From assembly GCF_019226825.1 (NCBI RefSeq), contig NZ_CP076642.1, positions 248,001-312,000 on the forward strand: a stretch of DNA of 64,000 nucleotides, in the 5' to 3' direction. A program made the position numbers and the translations under genes. A model generated the notes under the pieces. That model did no database searches, was not told the DNA's origin, and worked only from the letters and a program-made list of their open reading frames with translations. Numbering within the stretch: the first letter of the stretch is position 1; each line of letters opens with the position of its first letter. Positions 45,841-54,863 of this stretch are shown here, piece by piece. This stretch comes from Vibrio ostreae. Its GTDB lineage: Bacteria; Pseudomonadota; Gammaproteobacteria; Enterobacterales; Vibrionaceae.

Positions 45841-46718
45841 TCATGCTTCTCCTTTAATTGCTGCCGGGCGCTATTGACTTGCTTCCACTGCGCTTCGCCC
45901 GCTGGCTCAGTGGCGGTGTGTTGTGCAAATTTCTGTATCAGCTGCGCCGCCACCGAGACCGCGACCTGCATCGGCAGTTTGCCCTGCACATCCGGAACAC
46001 CAATCGGGCAGGTAAGCTGCTCAATCAGCTGCGGGTGACTGAGATTCTCTTTGAGGCGAAATTCAAAGCGCTGACGTTTGCCCTGCGATCCAATCAGGCC
46101 GACATAGGCAAAGCGCTGCTGCTCGAGCGCGCGCAGCGTCAGGTCATAATCCAGTGCGTGATCCTGAGTCAGGATCAGCACATAAGCGTTGTCGCGCAGG
46201 GTCGCGATACATTCAATCGGAGCCGGTGCAAGTTCAGTTTCAATACCTTTGTTTTGCAGTGGTTCAAGCCACTCGCTGCGGCTGTCGATCACTTTTACGT
46301 GACACGGTAACTCTGCCAGTACGCTGGTCAGCGCCTGGCACACATGGCCGGCACCAAAAATCACCACTTGCGGTGTGCAGGTGTGGAAGAACTCAAACAT
46401 CACCTGCACCGCACCGCCGCAGCACTGACTAAGGTCCGCGGCAAGGCTAAAGCGCTCGATCATCAGTTCGCTGCGATGCGTGCTCAGGCTGTCACGCGCT
46501 TTCGCAATCACCTGATATTCCAGATTACCGCCACCTAAAGTGTCAAACTGGCTGTGGCGGGTAATCACCATTTTGGCACCGCTGGCTCTTGGTACTGAAC
46601 CGACATAGGCGACTACGGTCGCGATGCAATACGCTTCGCCCTGCTGTTCAAGTTGCTGACAGGCACTCAGCCAGTTGAGGTCTGGGCTGGATAAGAACGT
46701 GTTATTCGTTGGCGACAT
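45837..46718 (-). CDS. xdhC: Xanthine dehydrogenase accessory protein XdhC
   Basis: A 293-residue XdhC/CoxI protein: VVAYVGSVPRASGAKMVIT near the N-terminus, LGGGNLEYQVIAKAR, a cysteine pair in LSQCCGGAVQV, and a Rossmann segment VVIFGAGHVCQAL. It delivers and sulfurates the molybdenum cofactor for XdhB. ATG 46718 has GGAGG nine bases upstream; an ATG at 46748 is possible. The start lies within the last codons of xdhB. Confidence 0.9.
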   Translation of the reverse strand: MSPTNNTFLSSPDLNWLSACQQLEQQGEAYCIATVVAYVGSVPRASGAKMVITRHSQFDTLGGGNLEYQVIAKARDSLSTHRSELMIERFSLAADLSQCCGGAVQVMFEFFHTCTPQVVIFGAGHVCQALTSVLAELPCHVKVIDSRSEWLEPLQNKGIETELAPAPIECIATLRDNAYVLILTQDHALDYDLTLRALEQQRFAYVGLIGSQGKRQRFEFRLKENLSHPQLIEQLTCPIGVPDVQGKLPMQVAVSVAAQLIQKFAQHTATEPAGEAQWKQVNSARQQLKEKHE

Positions 46719-49185
46719 CGGCACTGTCCTCCGCTGCGTTGTGTTCATTCAGCCACTGCAGTTGATGCTCACAGGCAGTGAGAATCGCTTCACCGGTTGC
46801 CGGAGCGTGCAGCAGTGGCTCACAGCGATAGCCGCTCAGTGACGCAACCGCATCGTAAACCGCGCACCACACACTGATGGCATGCATAAACGGCGGTTCG
46901 CCCACAGCCTTGGAGCGATAAATACTGTGCTCCGGGTTCGCTTTGTCATACAGATCGATGTGCATCTGTTTCGGGTAATCACCGATGGTCGGGATCTTGT
47001 AATTCATCGGACTGTTGCTGAGCAGACGGCCGTCTTCACCCCAGACCAGCTCTTCGGTGGTTAGCCATCCGAGGCCCTGAATAAACGCGCCTTCAATCTG
47101 GCCACGATCGATAGCCGGGTTAAGGCTGTTGCCGACATCGTGCAGGATATCGACGCGATCAACGCGCATTTCACCGGTTAAGGTATCGATAGTCACTTCA
47201 GAGCAGGCGGCGCCGAGCGCGAAATAGAAAAATGGTCGGCCGGAGGCAGTTTTGCGGTCATAGCCGATTTTCGGTGTCTGATAGAATCCGGTCGCAGATA
47301 GCGACACGCGGTTCAGGTACGCCATCTGAATCAGCTCTGCCCAGGCAATAGGGTGCTCATATAATGGTGACGATTCGATACCGATCAGTTTGCCTTGGAT
47401 GATGTCGGCATGTTCGACCTGAAAATGCTGACAGGCAAACTCGAGCAGACGCTGTTTAATGATCATGGCGGCATTGTGCGCGGCCATGCCGTTCAGGTCG
47501 GCTCCTGATGAAGCGGCGGTTGGTGAAGTATTCGGTACTTTATCGGTCCGGGTCGATGTCACCAGTACGTTGTCTATCTCAATTCCGAAGGTCTGCGCCA
47601 CAATTTGTTGGACTTTGGTATGCAGACCCTGACCCATTTCGGTACCGCCGTGAGAAACCTGCAGCGTGCCGTCGGTGTAAACATGGATCAGCGCACCGGC
47701 CTGGTTAAGGTGCGTTGCGGTAAACGAGATACCAAACTTGACCGGCGTCAGTGCCAGGCCTTTTTTCAGCACCGGATGGGTCTGGTTCCACTGTGTAATC
47801 GCCGCACGGCGTTTGCGGTAGTCACTGCTGCTTTCCAGCTGCTGCATGATGTCACGCATCTCGGCATGCTGCTCAACGTCCATACCGTAAGGTGTGGTGT
47901 GCTGAGCGGCACTGTAAAGGTTGGTATAGCGCACATCGAGCGCATCTTTGCCGACTCTGAGCGCCAGCGCCTGCAATGCTTTTTCTACTACCATCATACC
48001 TTGCGGGCCGCCAAAGCCACGAAAGGCCGTATGCGAGACCATGTCAGTTTGCAGGCGGTGACCAATGACACAAGCCTTACCAAGGGCGTAGGCGTTATCG
48101 GCGTGAAACATCGCCCGGTCGACAATCGCATCCGAGAGATCGGCGGAGTGGCCGCACAGACCATTCACTTCCATATTAGCGGCGATGAGTCTGCCTTCGG
48201 CATCCGCTGCTAACTGGTAGCGGTTATAAAACGGATGGCGTTTTCCGGTTGCGGTCATATCAATGCTGCGCGGCAGACGAATTTTCACTGCTCGTTTGGT
48301 GTGATGGGCGCCAAGCGCCGCCAGACAAGCCCATTGCGCCGCCTGGCTCTCTTTACCGCCAAAACCGCCGCCCATGCGGCGCATATCGATCGTAACGCGG
48401 TTAAAATCGATGGCGAGTACTTCGGCGATCAGTTTCTGCACTTCGGTGGGATTTTGGGTAGAAGTGCGCAGGAAAATCCCGCCATCTTCGGTCAGTTCAG
48501 CCAGACTGACCTGACCTTCGAGATAGAAGTGTTCCTGGCCGCCAACGTGAATATCGCCACTGAGATGCACTGGCGCCTGATTAAACACATCCTGGGCGAC
48601 CACCTGACCCATCTGGTGAGTTGGTAACAGCGGTGGGTTTTGGCATGCCTGAGCATGGGTTAGGGTGACGGTGTCACTTTTTTCGTACTCTATTTGCGCT
48701 AAACGCGCCGCCCGCCACGCCAGTTCATGACTGGTGGCCAGTACCAAGGCCAGCGGCTGACCGAAATAACGCACTTCGTTATGAATGGTCAGCAGCGGAT
48801 CGCCTTTTAAAATCGTGCCGATGTCTTTCTCACCGGGAATACTCTCATCGGTCAAGACCTTAACCACACCCGGTGCGGCTGAGACGGCGGAGAGATCCAA
48901 CTGTTTCACTTTACCCTTGGCAATGGTACTGGTCACCACGGCAGCATGCAGACAGCCACGCGGTATGACGTAGTCATCGACGAACAGGGCTTCACCAGCC
49001 ACCTGTTTCTTCGCGCTCTCGTGTTTGTATGAGTGACCAACCACCGAGTGGCTGGCAGTTGTATCCTGGCTGACCGGTTTTACCGGTTGACTAACCGTCG
49101 CCGTTGGACTGACTTTCGCTGACGGATCGGCTTTCACGGACGGACTGGCCGTGTGGTTGGTGGTAACAGAAGTTAATTTACGCAT
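46702..49185 (-). CDS. xdhB: Xanthine dehydrogenase, molybdopterin-binding subunit XdhB
   Basis: An 827-residue large subunit. Typical elements are EALFVDDYVIPRGCLHAAVV, the molybdenum-cofactor loops GGGFGGKESQ and TAFRGFGGPQGM, GGTEMGQGLHTKV and the C-terminal GEPPFMHAISV with the catalytic glutamate. It oxidises hypoxanthine and xanthine to urate. The first 48 residues are an unusual Ser/Thr/Pro/Val-rich extension with repeated Ala-Ser-Pro and Val-Ser-Gln-Pro-type units. It overlaps xdhA by eight bases. Confidence 0.93.
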   Translation of the reverse strand: MRKLTSVTTNHTASPSVKADPSAKVSPTATVSQPVKPVSQDTTASHSVVGHSYKHESAKKQVAGEALFVDDYVIPRGCLHAAVVTSTIAKGKVKQLDLSAVSAAPGVVKVLTDESIPGEKDIGTILKGDPLLTIHNEVRYFGQPLALVLATSHELAWRAARLAQIEYEKSDTVTLTHAQACQNPPLLPTHQMGQVVAQDVFNQAPVHLSGDIHVGGQEHFYLEGQVSLAELTEDGGIFLRTSTQNPTEVQKLIAEVLAIDFNRVTIDMRRMGGGFGGKESQAAQWACLAALGAHHTKRAVKIRLPRSIDMTATGKRHPFYNRYQLAADAEGRLIAANMEVNGLCGHSADLSDAIVDRAMFHADNAYALGKACVIGHRLQTDMVSHTAFRGFGGPQGMMVVEKALQALALRVGKDALDVRYTNLYSAAQHTTPYGMDVEQHAEMRDIMQQLESSSDYRKRRAAITQWNQTHPVLKKGLALTPVKFGISFTATHLNQAGALIHVYTDGTLQVSHGGTEMGQGLHTKVQQIVAQTFGIEIDNVLVTSTRTDKVPNTSPTAASSGADLNGMAAHNAAMIIKQRLLEFACQHFQVEHADIIQGKLIGIESSPLYEHPIAWAELIQMAYLNRVSLSATGFYQTPKIGYDRKTASGRPFFYFALGAACSEVTIDTLTGEMRVDRVDILHDVGNSLNPAIDRGQIEGAFIQGLGWLTTEELVWGEDGRLLSNSPMNYKIPTIGDYPKQMHIDLYDKANPEHSIYRSKAVGEPPFMHAISVWCAVYDAVASLSGYRCEPLLHAPATGEAILTACEHQLQWLNEHNAAEDSADVANE

Positions 49186-50653
49186 CTTGCACCAGCCTTG
49201 TTTCGATATGTCGGGACTCGAGATAAAAACGTTGCAGCAGGTTTTGTACCAGTTTTACCCGGTACGCCGCGCTGCCGCGCACGTCGCTGAGTGGCTGAAT
49301 CACCTCAGGCACTTTGTCCTGGGCTTTCTTTACCACTGACTGGGAAAGCGGGTGACCAATAAACAGCGCTTCCAGCTCACTCAGGCGTACCGATTTGGCG
49401 GCAACGCCGCCGGCGGAAATGATGCACCCGGTCACGGTTTGTTGCTCATCAAACGTCATGTTAAGACCGAGCGTGACGGTGGCGATATCGTCTTCATAGC
49501 GTTTGCTGATTTTGTAGATCGCATGACGCTCGTTGTCGGCCATATGGGGCAGGTGAATGGCGCTGATCCATTGGTTGGCTTTCAATGCGGTCTGACGATA
49601 GCCGGTGATGTACGCCTCCGGTGCAAAGCGGGTTTGGTGCTTGCCGTCATCGACTTCAATCTCGCCATGCAGGCTGATCAGCAGCGGGGCGATATCACCA
49701 ATCGGGGACGCGTGGCCCAGGCTGCCACCCAAAGTGGCACGGTTACGTATCGTCAGGCTGCCGAGACGTTCAATCACCTCATCGGCACTCGGGTAGTGCT
49801 GCTTGAAAAAGGCATGTACTTGGTTCATCGGTACAGCGGCACCGATACGCCAGCCGGTGTCAGTCGGGGTGATGGTCAGCAGGTCATCAACCTGTGACAG
49901 ATCGATCAGTTGCTTGAGCTGATGGTGTTGCTGGGTGACTTCCAGTGCCAGGTCAGTGCCACCGGCAATCAGTTTGGCGTCCGGCATGGCAGCGATAGCC
50001 GCGGCCAGCTCGGTCCGGTTTTTCGGACGGGCGTAACCCGTTTCGCTGGCCAGTTTTAACGCTTCGTTACCTAGTTTTAACGCTTCGCTATTTAGTTTTA
50101 ACGCTTCGCTACCGGATTCGACTGAATGGAGCCAGGTTCTTACCGCAGCATCGTTATGACTGAGCGGATCGTCAATGTGAGACTCGGCAATGGCGTTGGC
50201 GGCATCAATCAGCGGGCCGTAGCCGGTGCAGCGGCACAGGTTACCGGCGAGAAAATCACTCGGATTGTGCGGCGGCTGCTCCTGTTTAGAGAGCGCATAC
50301 AGCGACATCACGATACCAGGCGTGCAAAAACCGCATTGTGAGCCGTGACGATCGACCACCATTTGCTGAACCGGATGCAGTTGGTCGTGTTGTTTCAGGT
50401 GCTCCACGGTGATGATTTGTTTACCGTGCAGTGCATGAATGGGGGTAATACAGGCGTTGATCTGGCGATAGCGCATTCTCTGATTGTCATCGAGATCCAC
50501 CATCACCACGGTGCAAGCGCCGCAATCGCCGCTGGCACAACCCTCTTTAGAGCCTGTCATTTGCTTTTCTTCGCGCAGGTAATTCAGCAGCATGGTATCG
50601 GCTTGTACCGACGCTACTTTGACGACTTCGCTGTTAATCATGAGCTCTAACAT
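49178..50653 (-). CDS. xdhA: Xanthine dehydrogenase, FeS/FAD subunit XdhA
   Basis: A 491-residue small subunit. Two [2Fe-2S] clusters are bound by C39/C44/C47/C68 and C107/C110/C140/C142; the FAD domain follows from about residue 205 (AKLIAGGTDLALEV, RNRATLGGSLGHASPIGD). Between them lies a linker with three seven-residue repeats, (S/N)EALKL(N/G/A), residues 182-202. ATG 50653 has GAGGAAG upstream; the frame extends to 50785. A RutR-type palindrome lies 24 bases upstream. First gene of the operon xdhABC-uraD-uraH-guaD-puuD. Confidence 0.93.
   Translation of the reverse strand: MLELMINSEVVKVASVQADTMLLNYLREEKQMTGSKEGCASGDCGACTVVMVDLDDNQRMRYRQINACITPIHALHGKQIITVEHLKQHDQLHPVQQMVVDRHGSQCGFCTPGIVMSLYALSKQEQPPHNPSDFLAGNLCRCTGYGPLIDAANAIAESHIDDPLSHNDAAVRTWLHSVESGSEALKLNSEALKLGNEALKLASETGYARPKNRTELAAAIAAMPDAKLIAGGTDLALEVTQQHHQLKQLIDLSQVDDLLTITPTDTGWRIGAAVPMNQVHAFFKQHYPSADEVIERLGSLTIRNRATLGGSLGHASPIGDIAPLLISLHGEIEVDDGKHQTRFAPEAYITGYRQTALKANQWISAIHLPHMADNERHAIYKISKRYEDDIATVTLGLNMTFDEQQTVTGCIISAGGVAAKSVRLSELEALFIGHPLSQSVVKKAQDKVPEVIQPLSDVRGSAAYRVKLVQNLLQRFYLESRHIETRLVQDA
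50051..50113 (-). repeat. Three 21-base tandem repeats inside xdhA
   Basis: Units CAGTTTTAACGCTTCGTTACC-like at 50051-50071, 50072-50092 and 50093-50113, differing at two to four positions. They encode the in-frame SEALKL heptads in the XdhA interdomain linker. Confidence 0.9.
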
Positions 50654-50676
50654 AACTTCCTCTGTGTTGCTAAAAC

Positions 50677-50692
50677 TTGTCCAAATGGTCAA
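50677..50692. promoter_or_regulatory. RutR-type operator at the xdhA promoter
   Basis: TTGTCCAAATGGTCAA matches the RutR consensus TTGACCAnnTGGTCAA at all but one position. It lies 24 bases before the xdhA start codon. The TetR protein encoded at 51509 is RutR-like. Confidence 0.65.
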
Positions 50693-50753
50693 CTTAATAA
50701 CCAAAAAACAGCTCGCGAACCGAATCCCACCGGAAACGCGAGCCTGAGTTGAA

Positions 50754-50975
50754 TTAATTTGGAATCTTGGCGTCGATACCTTCAACGTACCAGTTGACTG
50801 CGGCCAGTTCTTGGTCAGTCAACCAATGACCCGCTGCGATTACCTCTTTGCCCTGTTTGTCCTTCATTAGGCCGGTAAACGGAACGATTTCTCCGGATTT
50901 GATCTTCTGTTCGGTGCTCTCAATCACTTTATTGCTCTCTTCTGGAAGATTAGGATTGATAGAGACGATCTGCAA
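50754..50975 (-). pseudogene. C-terminal remnant of a BMP-family nucleoside-binding lipoprotein
   Basis: A 73-residue frame ending PFTGLMKDKQGKEVIAAGHW, LTDQELAAVNWYVEGIDAKIPN. This matches the very C-terminus of BMP/PnrA-type ABC substrate-binding proteins (300-350 residues), which bind nucleosides. The frame begins with a TTG, has no signal peptide or ribosome site, and the 530 bases upstream contain no further BMP sequence. It is a leftover of a deleted nucleoside transporter next to the purine genes. Confidence 0.7.
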
Positions 50976-51508
50976 TAAATCCTCTTTTGGTTTTAGTATG
51001 GGTGCAGACGCGCAGTGTCACGAGCGAGATTGCTCTATGTGCACCTCATCCAAGTTGAGATAAAGCAAAAACCTGACCAAGTGGTTGGATTTTGAAAAAT
51101 TATTTTTCGTTTCCAGTTCATCCCTTTAATGATAAGGGATAACGGCAAGTTCTGAATGTTGATACTGTGCGCGGTTTTACCGGACGCTGAACTGTTTTGA
51201 TCCAAATGAGTGCTGTGCGGTATGCAATTGCACCATGTCGGTGCGCTTTCTAAAGCAGAACAGAATCATGCTGGGCAGACAAGTGATACCAGATATGACG
51301 GGCAGTCCGACTGTACTAATGCAGTGCATTTGTTCTAAAACAGGGATATAGGGCGGGATTGGCGCGCAGCACTTGACAAGTGGTAGCCAAGCGTTACTTA
51401 ATTTAGCTATTCAGGCATACGCTGTTTGAGGCAACTGAGGTCGTTGTCTTTGGCCAGCGCCGTTGTCACATAGCATTACACCAAAAGGCACATGAATAAG
51501 GAGCCGGT
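50976..51508. other. Intergenic stretch before the RutR-like gene
   Basis: Some 530 bases without a gene. It holds a second RutR-type site near 51074-51087 and the ribosome site AAGGAG of the following gene. Its length and lack of coding signal fit the deletion of most of the BMP gene. Confidence 0.55.
51074..51087. promoter_or_regulatory. Second RutR-type site
   Basis: TGACCAAGTGGTTG matches TGACCAnnTGGTCA at all but the last two positions. It lies between the BMP remnant and the RutR-like gene, where it may have served the lost transporter or autoregulation. Confidence 0.5.
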
Positions 51509-52150
51509 TTGGATACGGAACAGGGACAGAAAAAACGATCTATTTCAGGCGAGATCCGACGTCGTAATCAGGAAATGATCTTGCAGGCTGCGGCCGATGA
51601 ATTCGTAAAACATGGTTATAAAGGGACCTCGGTACAAGCGATTGCCGACCGGGTGAATTTACCCAAAGCGAATATCCTGTATTATTTCAAATCTAAAACA
51701 GGGCTGTATAAGGCTCTGCTGCAAGAAATTCTCACCATGTGGAACGATGGGTTTTCAGCCGAGGCGGCCAGCTTGCCTCCGGAAACGGTTTTGCGAAATT
51801 ATATTGTCGGGAAAATGCAATACAGCCGCACGCATCCGCAGGAATCGAAAATTTTTGCCCAGGAGATCATTCAGGGCGCACCGGTGATTGCTGATGCGAT
51901 TCAATTCCCGATGGTCAACTGGGCAGCCGGTAAGGCGACCATCATTGAAGCATGGATAAAACAGGGATTAATTCGTCCGATTCAGCCGCTGCACCTGCTG
52001 TTTCTGATTTGGGGCGCAACCCAGTTTTATGCCGATTTTGATACGGAAATTCAGTTGATTAAAGGCGCACCTATGACTGAGCAAGAGTTTGAGCAGGCGC
52101 AGGAGTTTTTGGTCGGCATGGTATTACGCGGGTTGCAAGTGACAGTGTAA
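51509..52150 (+). CDS. RutR-like TetR-family regulator
   Basis: A 213-residue TetR protein. The HTH spans residues 20-65 (GYKGTSVQAIADRVNLPKAN then ILYYFKSKTGLYKALL), and the C-terminal domain (MQYSRTHPQESKIFAQEII, PLHLLFLIWGATQFYADF) resembles RutR/YcdC. RutR binds uracil or thymine in E. coli. It begins with TTG 51509, five bases after AAGGAG; an upstream ATG at 51492 is in another frame. RutR-type palindromes at 50677 and 51074 support control of the divergent xdhA operon. The effector here may be a purine or pyrimidine base. Confidence 0.85.
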   Translation: MDTEQGQKKRSISGEIRRRNQEMILQAAADEFVKHGYKGTSVQAIADRVNLPKANILYYFKSKTGLYKALLQEILTMWNDGFSAEAASLPPETVLRNYIVGKMQYSRTHPQESKIFAQEIIQGAPVIADAIQFPMVNWAAGKATIIEAWIKQGLIRPIQPLHLLFLIWGATQFYADFDTEIQLIKGAPMTEQEFEQAQEFLVGMVLRGLQVTV

Positions 52151-52170
52151 CTCATTAACACATCAGGTTC

Positions 52171-53033
52171 ATGGAGGACAGATTGAGCCCGAAAAATAAT
52201 AAGAAAGTCCCGTTATTTGGGGTCGGTATCGCAGGAAATTTTGCCGGCCACCTGCAGCAAACGGGTGAAGCCAATGGTTTACAAGGCCAGATCGACGCAA
52301 GCAGCCCTCAGGCTATTTTCCCATTTTATGTCTCCGGCGCTTCCGAAGCCTACCTGACGGTCAATCCGTATTCATTTGATACGGTGCGTCTGCCACAAGA
52401 ACCGTCTGCCAAAGTGCAGATGGAACCGGAAATTGCTTTGGTGGCCCGGATCAAATATCTGGGTGATTCGGTGATAGGTATCGAGCCGGAGTCGATGACT
52501 CTGCTCAATGACGTTACGTACCGCAACGCCAAAGTGACGAAGCTGGCTGAGAAAAAGAACTGGGGCCAGGCCTCGAAAGGGATTGCGAAAAAGTGTGGCC
52601 GCTTGAGCGTTTTGGCGCACTCGACAATCTCGATAAATATCGCTTCTGCAGTTTCCACCATCGTGATGGTCAATGGGCATCCTGCTGTAAAGACGTTTCG
52701 TTGTCAGACTACAGCTACAGTTATGAAAAGCTGATTACCTGGGTAATGAGTCAGTTTAATACCCAGCGAGATCAAGGTGCACTGCATGACCTGCGTCAAC
52801 TGGTTGCTGAAGCCGGTTATCCAGAACGTATGATCATTTCATTGGGCTCGTCACGTTACACTGAATATGGCGAGCAGCATCAGTTGCTGGATGGCGATGA
52901 GTTGTGTGCAGTGCTTTACGATGCAACCCGCATCGATGCAGAGCAGATTGCAGATCTGATTGAGAGCGGGCAGTTTGAAGAGCTGGCGCAAAATCAAATC
53001 GTCTTGCGTCAGACTTGTCAGGCATGGAGCTGA
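52171..53033 (+). pseudogene. DUF5718 family protein, frameshifted
   Basis: Two frames join into one DUF5718 protein of about 285 residues: VPLFGVGIAGNFAGHLQQTGEA and QMEPEIALVARIKYLGDS in the first, LDNLDKYRFCSFHHRDGQW and later LGSSRYTEYGEQHQLLDGDE in the second. The break is at AAAAA 52588-52592; one more A would read GIAKKVWPLERFGALDN. The family looks like a fumarylacetoacetase-fold relative of unknown role. A TTG at 52183 with GGAGG before it may be the true start rather than ATG 52171. It follows the RutR-like gene by 20 bases. Confidence 0.75.
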
Positions 53034-53196
53034 TGTGATGGCAGTCAGTGGATGATGGCAACGATCTGATGATGATTGGCAGGTAAAGCCAACGACACGT
53101 AACAAGGGGCCATCGAGGCTCCTTGTTTGTTTTCAGGGGACAGGTCGTGAGTGCTCAGAATATTTGTACGGTTCCGGTTTAAGCTTAACTTGTGAC

Positions 53197-54645
53197 TCAG
53201 GCATTAACCTGGTTGCGTCCGGCACGTTTGGCTTCCAGCAAACAGTTATCCGCCTGCTCAAATGCGCTGCTGAACGTATCGTTCTCGTGCACTTCGGCGA
53301 TACCAAAACTGCAGGTGACAGGGTAATCAAGCTCATCGAAATCTGCGCAGGCAACAACGTGGCGCAGGCGTTCTGCCAGCAGCAAAGCTTGCTGTTCGTC
53401 ATCACCCGGTAGTAACACCATAAATTCATCGCCGCCAAAGCGGCCGACTTTATCGGATGCCCGGATGGTTTCATCCACTAAGCGTGCGATATGGGTTAAC
53501 ACCTTGTCACCGACGCTGTGGCCATAGGTATCATTGATCGCTTTGAAATTATCGACATCAAACAGCAGCAAAGAAATGGGTTGGTTGTAGCGTTTGGCGC
53601 GTACGATTTCCTCTTTAGCGTTACGAATGAAATAGCCGCGGCTTTCCACTTCTGTCAACATGTCCTGCTCGGATAAACGGCGCAGTTTCTGATTATCGAC
53701 CAGAATATGCGGTACCCATAAGCCAAAGTAGGTGTTTGCCGCCAGCAGATAGATAGTGAATTGGTAGACCATGGCTTTCTCGGATAATCCCAGCCAGGCG
53801 ATCAATAGTGCAGTCAGGGTGCTGAGCAGAGCGAGACTAAGAAAAGAGCGCGTGGCCGTTTCGGTAAAGACAATCCACATCTGGGCGATACCGAGGAAGA
53901 AAACCGTAAACACAATATGCGAGGACGGATAGTAGGCAACCAGCAGGCTAATCACAGTTAACATGACCATGGAAGTTGCGAGCTTAAGCAGAAATTGTCC
54001 TAGCGGTGCATTGGTGATCAGCGGTTTAAAATACTGAGTCAGCCAGCGACCTTCTTCCGGATAAATGCCGCCAAGCAGTGTCACGATAATCGGTGTAACG
54101 ACCACAACACCAATTAAATCGCCAATCCACCAGGGTACCCACAACGACGCAATTTCGTTGTTTGAGATAATGCCGGTCAGTGCGAGTGCAGCGGAACCGC
54201 CAAGCGCAGCCAGTATTGATGATAATACGGCGACCAGAAGGAAAATCAGGATCAGGTGCGGAACCTTCAGATAGCCGCTGCGCTCACTGGACCGTTTCAG
54301 TATGGTGGCTCCGACCCAATAGGAACAGCTGTGAATGGCGGCAAACAATAAGCCAGTCGAGATAAGGGTCGACGCTGACTGCTGTGCCTGGTAAAGACTG
54401 TTTTCCCAAAATGTGGAGCCAATACAACAGACGATCAATACCGGCAGATAAGACCAGCCCAACACCAGGAAAATAGCGAAAGTGACACCGGCCGGTGGAA
54501 ACCAGATGCTGGCATGCGGTTCATATTCCATCAGTGAAGCGGCTCTCCACAATAACAGCCAGATCAGTGCCACGATTAAAGGACGAATCCAACCGGTACG
54601 AACCAGAGGGCCAAACTTGGCCAGTGCCTCTTGATTAACAGCCAA
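53197..54645 (-). CDS. MASE1-type membrane diguanylate cyclase
   Basis: A 482-residue inner-membrane protein. Residues 15-315 form a MASE1-like sensor with eight or more membrane segments (ASIWFPPAGVTFAIFLVLGW, LWVPWWIGDLIGVVVVTPII). The C-terminal GGDEF domain (325-480) has an intact RFGGDEF site and an RASD inhibition site five residues earlier, so it should make cyclic di-GMP and be product-inhibited. The signal sensed is unknown. It is divergent from the beta-barrel gene. Confidence 0.92.
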   Translation of the reverse strand: MAVNQEALAKFGPLVRTGWIRPLIVALIWLLLWRAASLMEYEPHASIWFPPAGVTFAIFLVLGWSYLPVLIVCCIGSTFWENSLYQAQQSASTLISTGLLFAAIHSCSYWVGATILKRSSERSGYLKVPHLILIFLLVAVLSSILAALGGSAALALTGIISNNEIASLWVPWWIGDLIGVVVVTPIIVTLLGGIYPEEGRWLTQYFKPLITNAPLGQFLLKLATSMVMLTVISLLVAYYPSSHIVFTVFFLGIAQMWIVFTETATRSFLSLALLSTLTALLIAWLGLSEKAMVYQFTIYLLAANTYFGLWVPHILVDNQKLRRLSEQDMLTEVESRGYFIRNAKEEIVRAKRYNQPISLLLFDVDNFKAINDTYGHSVGDKVLTHIARLVDETIRASDKVGRFGGDEFMVLLPGDDEQQALLLAERLRHVVACADFDELDYPVTCSFGIAEVHENDTFSSAFEQADNCLLEAKRAGRNQVNA

Positions 54646-54863
54646 ATATCCTCCTGGGCTTCATCGTAATCTGTTGCTCTTGTTATTTGTTTTCATAATT
54701 AATCTTATTGTGTATTTCCACAATTAACATTACACCATTGTGAGCTGATGGTACTGCGAAATAAGTGACCACATCCCGGTTTCAGTGTCATTTGTTGGGT
54801 ACTACTATTCAATTCACCACGTGTGGTGTAGTTTATCCATATCCCGTTAAAAAAGAGGCATGC

